Source of the DNA: Brachynemurus nebulosus
Lineage: Eukaryota; Arthropoda; Insecta; Neuroptera; Myrmeleontidae
DNA: 64,000 nucleotides
Assembly: GCA_035578155.1 (NCBI GenBank)
Contig: JAPWDM010000060.1
Span: forward strand, 82,001 to 146,000
Reading direction: 5' to 3'
The number at the start of each line of letters is the position of its first letter. Position 1 is the stretch's first letter. The position numbers and the translations under genes are program-made. Of the stretch, positions 57,092 to 64,000 are shown piece after piece. A model generated the notes under the pieces. It ran no database searches. It worked only from the letters and a program-made list of their open reading frames with translations, and was not told the origin of the DNA.

Positions 57092-58147
57092 TTATTTACT
57101 ATAAATATTAATAATACAATTTTTTACTTTACTAAAATTTACAGGGGTCAGGGGAGAATTTTCTTTACTTATATATGTAATTTCCTGCACATTTGAAGAT
57201 ATTTCTAAAGAATCTTTTGTTCCTCCCAATATTTTAATTGAAATTTCTTTCTTATTTTCAACTGAATTTTCTACATAGCCCTCTGCAACAGTACTAGATT
57301 TCCACCCGCCATGGCGCGTAAGTATCGATATATCTACGCCAGTGTCGGCTAATAGTGAAGTTGACGATCGTCTAAAACAGTGGCCAGTATATTGGTCACA
57401 ATTAGGTAAATTTAGAAACTGTGTAATTTTTTTTGGAAATTCTGCAATTTTGTTTATTTCCACTGGCTGCGAAACACATTTTTTATGTCTGTAGGTTAGA
57501 AAAAAACGAGAAAGAAATTTTTATACAATCACCCATATCTTCAATATCTGAAATTATTATTTTGATAAGTTCGTCCCGATGACAAGCACCGGCAATACCC
57601 ACTATTAATACCACCTATAACGTTAAAAACATATTAATAATTGAAAATAAAATATGCATACATGTAAATTTTTACCTTCATTAATAAATAATTTTTGTCA
57701 TCTACTGACTGCAGAAATTTAGCGATTTGTTCTTTAGTGAAAATTTTAGATTTTTTTGCTTTATAGCTTTCTGATTTCCTTTTTAAAAATGCCATTAATG
57801 TAGTAAATTTACCAATATCTATGTTCCTTTTCATTCTGAGTGTAGCCTTTAACAGTGAATAGTGGCTCCACATAGTTGAAGCTTTTTGGTTTTCCGTTTT
57901 TTGTGAAAAATAGGCAAGCAATATTTTTTTCGTTTACTATTTCAATTTTTTTCTCATTGCACCACTCACTGAATTTCTTGTAGGCAATTTCGTACAAATT
58001 CTTTGATTTTGTTGGTAGTAACGCCGATATTGCTGCTTCTGCAGCTATTTCTACATCCATTGATGTGTTATTTATTAATCCACACATTTTATGAATAAAA
58101 ATATTACTTTTTAGAGAAACACGTCTTTCTTTGAAGGCAGTCAACAA
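57092..58147 (-). pseudogene. tyrosine recombinase of Crypton type, one intron, two homopolymer frameshifts
   Basis: Two coding blocks, 58,147-57,676 and 57,614-57,092. The first has an N-terminal helical DNA-binding (SAM-like) region (AYKKFSEWCNEKKIEIVNEK, then TMWSHYSLLKATLRMKRNID and KKSKIFTKEQIAKFLQSVDD). The second has box I with the catalytic arginine in ACHRDELIKI, then TGHCFRRSSTSLL (H-x-x-R), TRHGGWKSSTVAEGYVE with the H/W position and the nucleophile tyrosine, and a tail. The frame shifts at a seven-A/T run at 57,924-57,930 and another at 57,500-57,506; otherwise it is open. The true 5' start is unclear (no ATG at 58,147). Cryptons insert by recombination without the DDE chemistry. 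Confidence 0.82.
57615..57675 (-). other. probable 61-bp intron in the recombinase gene
   Basis: Donor ATGAAG|GTAAAA, acceptor ACGTTATAG|GTGGTA. Splicing leads LLMK directly into VVLIVGIAGACHRDEL in frame, as the family requires. Confidence 0.75.
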
Positions 58148-58199
58148 ATAAACAATTCAACATTTGTAAATAACCTGCATACTAGATTTGAATAATATT

Positions 58200-59183
58200 T
58201 AGTTAATAAATATAATTTTTTTTGTTTATGATACGTTTCTGCAGCAACGTTATAATAGTGAATACAACCCAATAGTTACCCATGAATTATTATAACAAAT
58301 ATGATAAATAAATACATATAACATAGGTTTATATATAATTAAAATAATACTATTATTAATAAAATTTTACTATTTTAAATCAGAATTGCAAAAAATATTG
58401 TATGCAACACGTACAAAATGAGTTTTTTTTCACTCGTCTCAATTGTCCAACTCGGCCCGCGGGCCTCGTTGTACAAACGTACGACTCGTGAAAAAAACAC
58501 CTTCATTTTGTAACTTGTTGCATAAATAACTATTCTAGTCCCCAAAAAATAAAAGTAAAATTTTAAAATTTTTTTCCATTTTAAATTTTTGTTTTTATTC
58601 ACGTATTATTGCACAAGAGGTTTATATTTTTTCCAATAAACTTGTATTGTCATTAGTATTTGCCAAATAAGTGCGAAATACTTTAAGGGAATGATTCCTT
58701 GTCGAAAATTAAAAAGGATCTTTTATGTAAACAAGGCTTCAATGGAAACTAGTTACTAGTAATAAAGATCCGTTTATCTACGATGTTGAATTTAATTTTT
58801 TTATTAAGAAACTATTGATTTTACGGAAGCAACACAAGAGTTAAATAAAAAGGTTTTGCAATAAATTGTTCTTTTCAACACATATTTTTAAAATAAAAAA
58901 TTTTGTTAAAAAGTGCTGATAAGAAATGAAATAGGGATTGCACATTTCACCCCTTTAAAAGACCACAAGAAAGTTAAAAAAGTATTCATAGGTAGCCTTT
59001 TAATGGGTAGAACAAGCCCAAAAATGTCATTTCTTTAACTTTTCAGTAATTTTAGGAAAGAAAGAAAAACTAATTTTTTTAACTCTTCAAGTAATGACGT
59101 AAGAGCTTTTGTTTACATAAAAGGCCACCTTTAATTTTCAACAAGGACTCACCCCTTAAAAGCTTGCATAACACACACATATG

Positions 59184-59190
<7 letters not shown>
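58200..59190. repeat. non-coding DNA with GC-rich hairpin repeat end
   Basis: 58,433-58,500 holds CAACTCGGCCCGCGGGCCTC flanked by ACTCGTCTC and GTACGACTCGTG, similar in style to 17-49. The 58,900-59,150 stretch is an imperfect inverted repeat (AAAGGATCTTTTATGTAAAC near 58,710 against GTTTACATAAAAGGCCACCT near 59,112). Confidence 0.5.
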
Positions 59191-59194
<4 letters not shown>

Positions 59195-59268
<74 letters not shown>

Positions 59269-59298
59269 TATACATATATATGTATATATATATATATG

Positions 59299-59392
<94 letters not shown>

Positions 59393-59394
59393 TG

Positions 59395-59457
<63 letters not shown>
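59195..59457. repeat. very long (TA)n microsatellite
   Basis: About 260 bp with a few TACATA, TGTATA and TGTTATA variants. All ORFs over it are Ile-Tyr artefacts. Confidence 0.95.
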
Positions 59458-59459
<2 letters not shown>

Positions 59460-59479
59460 CCCATCGGCAACATCTTTTG

Positions 59480-59985
59480 ATTAGGTATTCACTACTCACT
59501 TTCAATGTTTTTCAAAAGCCTAAATACCAATTTTCACGTTTCTAATTTCAAAAATGACAAACATCCCATACGAACTTTCATAAATTTCCAGAAACGTTTA
59601 TACAACTGACTTTTATTTGTAAATTGAAGCCTAAACTACAATTTTCATATCTCCTGGGCTACATTTCGTGCTTCTAAAGCCAACAGTTTAAAAGTTTAAG
59701 CTGTGCGTTATCTGTCAGTCAGTGTTAAAGATTTATTCAATAATATTTATTTTAATAGCCATAGTAACATATTTTTATATACCACTAACTTCAAAAATAA
59801 CGAATTTGCATACAAATTTTCATCTCCTAATAAACCCACTTAGGGGACGAATTTTCAAAAATCCTTTCTTAGTGCTCATTTACGTTACATAAGGAACTCC
59901 TATGCAAAATTTCATTCTTCTAAACCCAACGGTTTAGGCTGTGTGTTGTCTGTCAGTCAGTCAGTGTTACAAATTTATTAAGTAG
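59480..59985 (-). repeat. inverted copy of the 14,327-14,815 repeat, between two TA runs
   Basis: Complement of the two-module repeat, ending CTGTCAGTCAGTCAGTGTTA. It is sandwiched between the TA runs 59,195-59,457 and 59,991-60,100. Confidence 0.8.
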
Positions 59986-60102
<117 letters not shown>

Positions 60103-60185
60103 GTGTGAGTTTTTCGAAAGTTACCATTTTGATTACAACCAAACCGTTGATTTAATCGAAAAATTGTTTAAATAAGAGTTGTAGA

Positions 60186-61446
60186 TATCGACGGGGGCAA
60201 CCGATTGCTATAGTCAGGAGCTTTATAGCTCTTATGGTTTTCGTCGAGTTATGATACAAACTTATAGTTTTTTAAATGGAAACGTATGTTTAAAAGTTTT
60301 TCAAAAATTTGTTTATCATTCAAAACTACCAGTAACACACAAATTCTCATTGTTTTATCTAATATTTTTGAGTAATTACGTTTTAAAAATGACACTTTTA
60401 AATTTCGTACTCAAGTACTTGCAAACGATTAGGATTTTACGTAATTTAAAAAGATATTGACTCAATATGGTTGCCATTTTTGACAATGTAGTAACGAAAA
60501 ATTAAACGATTATTACATTTTCCATCGGAAATTAAAATTATTAAATAGATTAAATTATCATATGAAAATGATAACTAAATACAATAAGGAAATAGAATTT
60601 TAGTTTTAAATCACTGAAAAATAAAAAAATTATTTTTATGAAATGTCACTGTTTGACAGATACATAGGCGTCTAAACATATTTTTGTAGCAAGCATTTTT
60701 AAAGGAAATGAAAAATTTTTTTGTGAAAAAACCTCTCCTTTTTAATTTGGTTTGTAATAAGAAGAAAATACTATCGAATTTCAAATATTTTACAATATTT
60801 AAGTACATTTATTAATAATATTTTCGTTCCCAATTAACCTCACTTTGCTACTATTAAGAAACGCCAATGTCATTTTGATTTGTATTGAATATGTATATTA
60901 GAGTCATTTATTTCACTTGCCACCTGTCGTTGGCAAAAATAAAATAAATATATTTTTCAGTAAATTAATGAAATACTTCAAATTATTTTTGAATTAAGTT
61001 ACTTTAAATACTAATTTTTTAAAATAATTTGATTTTTTATGCAAAAATGTTAAAAACTTGAAATAGAGCCCTACAACTATACTCCGAAATCTGAATTACT
61101 GCCATTCAGTATTCAATACTGTATTTCAGAGAATGATACTACTGGAAAAGGTTCTTTTCTTGAATGTAATAGAAATGTTAGCCATCAAAAACTCTGTCTG
61201 TTGAAAGAGCCTCAAATACATATGCATATTTCTACCGCCTAATTGCTAAATTAAAGAAAAACTAAAAAAATAAACTTGGGCAAAAAAATCTTTTTCTTCA
61301 TTTATGTTTTTAATTGACGCATTAGATCAGTTTTATCGAAAAATTAACATATAGTCTCATTTAAAAAACTATAAGTTTGTATCATAACTCGAAAACCGTA
61401 AGAGCTATAAAGCTCCTGACTATAGCAATCGGTTGCTTCCGTCGAT
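60186..61446. mobile_element. ~1.26-kb element with ~95-bp terminal inverted repeats
   Basis: The left end has TATCGACGG, then CAACCGATTGCTATAGTCAG and GAGTTATGATACAAACTTAT. The right end is the complement, finishing CCGTCGATA at a TA run. The interior is AT-rich, with no ORF of substance. A third copy of the end sequence stands alone at 13,676-13,790. Confidence 0.75.
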
Positions 61447-61470
61447 ATATATATATATATATATATATAT
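61445..61470. repeat. (TA)n microsatellite
   Basis: 26 bp TA at the right edge of the inverted-repeat element. Confidence 0.9.
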
Positions 61471-61474
61471 ACTC

Positions 61475-63026
61475 CGACAGAAAGTTTAAGACCACTTCAA
61501 TTTTTCTAGAAACATTATTATATCTATGTAATAAAAATTTTAATCCAGACAACATCATAGTCAACATTGAATATTATATTCCAAGATCATTCTTTTAGCT
61601 TTAATTTACTTTTTGTTCTTCCCTGTATGATAATTTTTAACCGAGTTATAGTAGTTCAAAGAATAGAGCACGGACTTCCGTGATAAAATTAATTCTACCT
61701 ATAATTTTCATTGTTTTCATTAATCCTATTTTTTATAGTGACACCGGCATTTGATAAAAAATTAGTATTCGGAATTTTTAAATTTTGAATCGATTAAAAA
61801 AAAATCAGTCTCTAGAACGTTTACATTATTATTACATCAGAAATGTGAGCTAATTCTGAATCTGAAATAAGAATTCTTAAAGATATCATATTTAGAAAAT
61901 TATAGACTACCCCTAAATCGACGCATATTAGATCTTCATAAAGATATAATTATTTCTATATTAATGTGTTCGACATGTTGAATAAGACTTTTTTTGAGAA
62001 GTTAGGAAAAGAATGTCTATTTGATATCATTAAATTGAATTAATATTTAATATATCTTTAAGAACTCTTATTTCTGACTTCTTGAAAAAAATATTTCAAA
62101 GATGTCATATTTACAATTCAGAAAAATATCTTAAAAAAATATTTCTTTAAGACCTCTTTCTGATTTTTGTGCTGACTGGAAATTTAAATATAAAAAATAG
62201 ATATAATTGCATAGGGGTGTTTTAGATTTATCATCCAATTTATTTTCGTAATGTTGCCTGGTATAAACATTGTGGGGCACATCGTATATACGTCTCAAAT
62301 CGAATAACTATCTATTTGTGAAATTTCTGATTTTGACACACTTCCTATTGAAATAAATATGGAAAACCTGGCCTTCCTCTCAGCGGTTTTAACTGTTGGC
62401 TAAACGGTGCCATTTCATTATTGATCTAAATAACAATTAACCATCTAACTGGATAACTATGCAGCCAAACGAAATAGGTAGTGCATCATATCATTTAACC
62501 TGTTGTCTAGCCCCTAGCCTGAGCGTTTAAATTATTTATATAGTAGCATTTTAAATTAAATAATAATTGGGTATTTGACTGTGGTCGTAAAAAAGGCTAC
62601 TTTCATTTTCAAATGATTATTTAAGTTATAAAACTACCAAATATTGCAATTTTACAAATAATATCGCTCAAAATTATGAAAATTTTATTTTTAAAAAATT
62701 ACGCAATTTACGCTAATGATGACGCAATGAGAAATAAATTAATTTGAAATGGCTTACGTCACCGTTCAGTATTTCAAATGTTACTGTAGTAACCGTAGTA
62801 ACAAAATAGTTGTCATTATATTTCTCACGTTATTTTGCGTACTATATTAACAACCGGAGTTGGATTTATAAAAGCTAATAATTATAATCTGCCGGGAATT
62901 GATCCTTTAATGGTATCATGATATTCAACAAAATTTAAAAATATAAAGACTTTTGTGCAATTATAAATAAGGTATTGTCTTTTTTTTCGAAAAATAGATA
63001 ACATACACGACACTAAATGGAAATAA
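61475..63026. other. AT-rich DNA without recognised genes
   Basis: No ORF with protein features. ACTCCGACAGAAAGTTTAAG at 61,471 could be a Tc1-type repeat start. Confidence 0.35.
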
Positions 63027-63517
63027 TTTTTTATTACTCATGCGAGCGAAGTACTAACTTGGCGCACACATTTCTGTACGCAAAATAGCTGTTTGCCCAC
63101 TGTACTCTTCCTACATACTTTTTTGCGTGCGAAAAGTAATTTTCCACACGCAAATTGACAATAAAACACGCAAAATTTAATCAAAACACGCAAAGCCGCC
63201 TCTTGACTTTTCATTTAATAAATATTTCATAATTATTTCTATAGAAACCACCAATAAAGTAATTTAAACAATAATAATTAATTCAGAAAAAAAGACGAAC
63301 ACTTAAAAATATTATTTTAAAAACTAATTAAAGTGTCAAAAATAGTAATAATAATAGAAAAAAGTATGTCAAATTCGTAATAAAAAATAGTATGTGCAAC
63401 TCGTGCGGGATTGTCGATTGCCCACTCAAGCGAATGAGCGCACTCACTACGTTCGTGTTCTCAACTTCGCTTTCGTGGGCAATCGACAATTTCCCACAGT
63501 TATTGCACAATATACTA
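63027..63517 (+). repeat. dispersed repeat with terminal hairpin (copy of 27,136-27,565)
   Basis: Starts TTATTACTCATGCGAGCGAA. Ends in a large hairpin at 63,411-63,493, where ATTGTCGATTGCCCA pairs with TGGGCAATCGACAAT around AAGCGAATGAGCGCACTCAC and CTACGTTCGTG. The copy at 27,136 has lost the left arm. Confidence 0.85.
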
Positions 63518-63519
63518 TT

Positions 63520-64000
63520 TATTTTTACTTGTGAATCCGCAAGACAGTCGTATGATGAAGATGTAATAGGATATGTGTCACTGAACGTGAGGGAAATTAC
63601 ACATCGTTAATGTAAAATTTGTCCTGAACCTAAAATTCATGCCAAATCTTGTTCAGTTTGGGTCGAGAAATAAATAACACGCAACAAGTAACTAATTAAA
63701 AATGAAATGTTATACAATAATTTAATAAAAAAAAAAAAAATTGCTCTTAGGAGAATGATTGAATTTTTTTTTAGTTTTGGCAATGAAATTTGAGCCAATG
63801 CCATGTGATTTAAAGTTCTCGAATTTTGTTCTTGTCTGTCGTATTCATTTCAAAAATAAAACTGTGAAAAAATGACAACAAAATACTTACAAACAATGCT
63901 TACTATAATATGGGCCATTTGACAATACTGAGCAGTGACGTCATGCTTTGCCATGTAAAGAAATGATACTGTTTTAGCGGAAAATTTTTAACACATATAA
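63520..64000. other. non-coding end of window
   Basis: AT-rich, with A/T homopolymers. Nothing recognised. Confidence 0.35.

Overview
This window looks like AT-rich insect nuclear DNA. The evidence is two spliced exons of a recognisable animal gene (cysteine dioxygenase), an errantivirus-type (insect Gypsy) retroelement with an env gene, insect-style Tc1/mariner, hAT, Helitron-like and Crypton-like repeats, and more than a dozen long (TA)n runs. I cannot fix the insect order from sequence alone. Nearly everything outside the two exons is transposon, relic or low-complexity DNA.

Left part (1-26,030). Two minus-strand exons, at 25,886-26,027 and 1,712-1,826, encode adjoining parts of cysteine dioxygenase and are separated by a ~24 kb intron. 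That intron holds a 785-bp foldback element, a truncated Tc1/mariner transposase, 83-bp and other minisatellites, a broken multicopy transposon-type gene interrupted by a hAT MITE with an 8-bp target duplication, a 1.85-kb foldback element, and a complete 7.6-kb errantivirus (15,582-23,182, minus strand). The errantivirus has two LTRs that read identically, gag, pol and env ORFs, a tRNA-Ser-like primer site, a polypurine tract and a likely -1 frameshift heptamer. It sits inside a (TA)n microsatellite.

Middle (26,030-44,200). No convincing host gene is visible. There is a ~6 kb element with ~480-bp terminal inverted repeats (29,926-35,905), directly followed by a 1.48-kb inverted-repeat element (35,914-37,394) that carries a hAT MITE. 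Further right are several Helitron-like copies ending in CTAGT and a nearly perfect 328-bp palindrome.

Right part (44,200-64,000). One cluster holds an OTU-type protease gene with a single in-frame stop, a duplicated tRNA-like block, a heavily broken type-B DNA polymerase gene of the viral/Polinton kind with a credible 81-bp intron, an intact 249-residue ORF of unknown function, and an opposing, broken one-finger C2H2 gene followed by heptad-encoding minisatellites. This cluster is the best candidate for an uncharacterised virus-like mobile element. Further right are another hAT MITE, a nearly intact tyrosine recombinase gene of Crypton type with one intron and two homopolymer frameshifts, very long TA runs and inverted-repeat elements.
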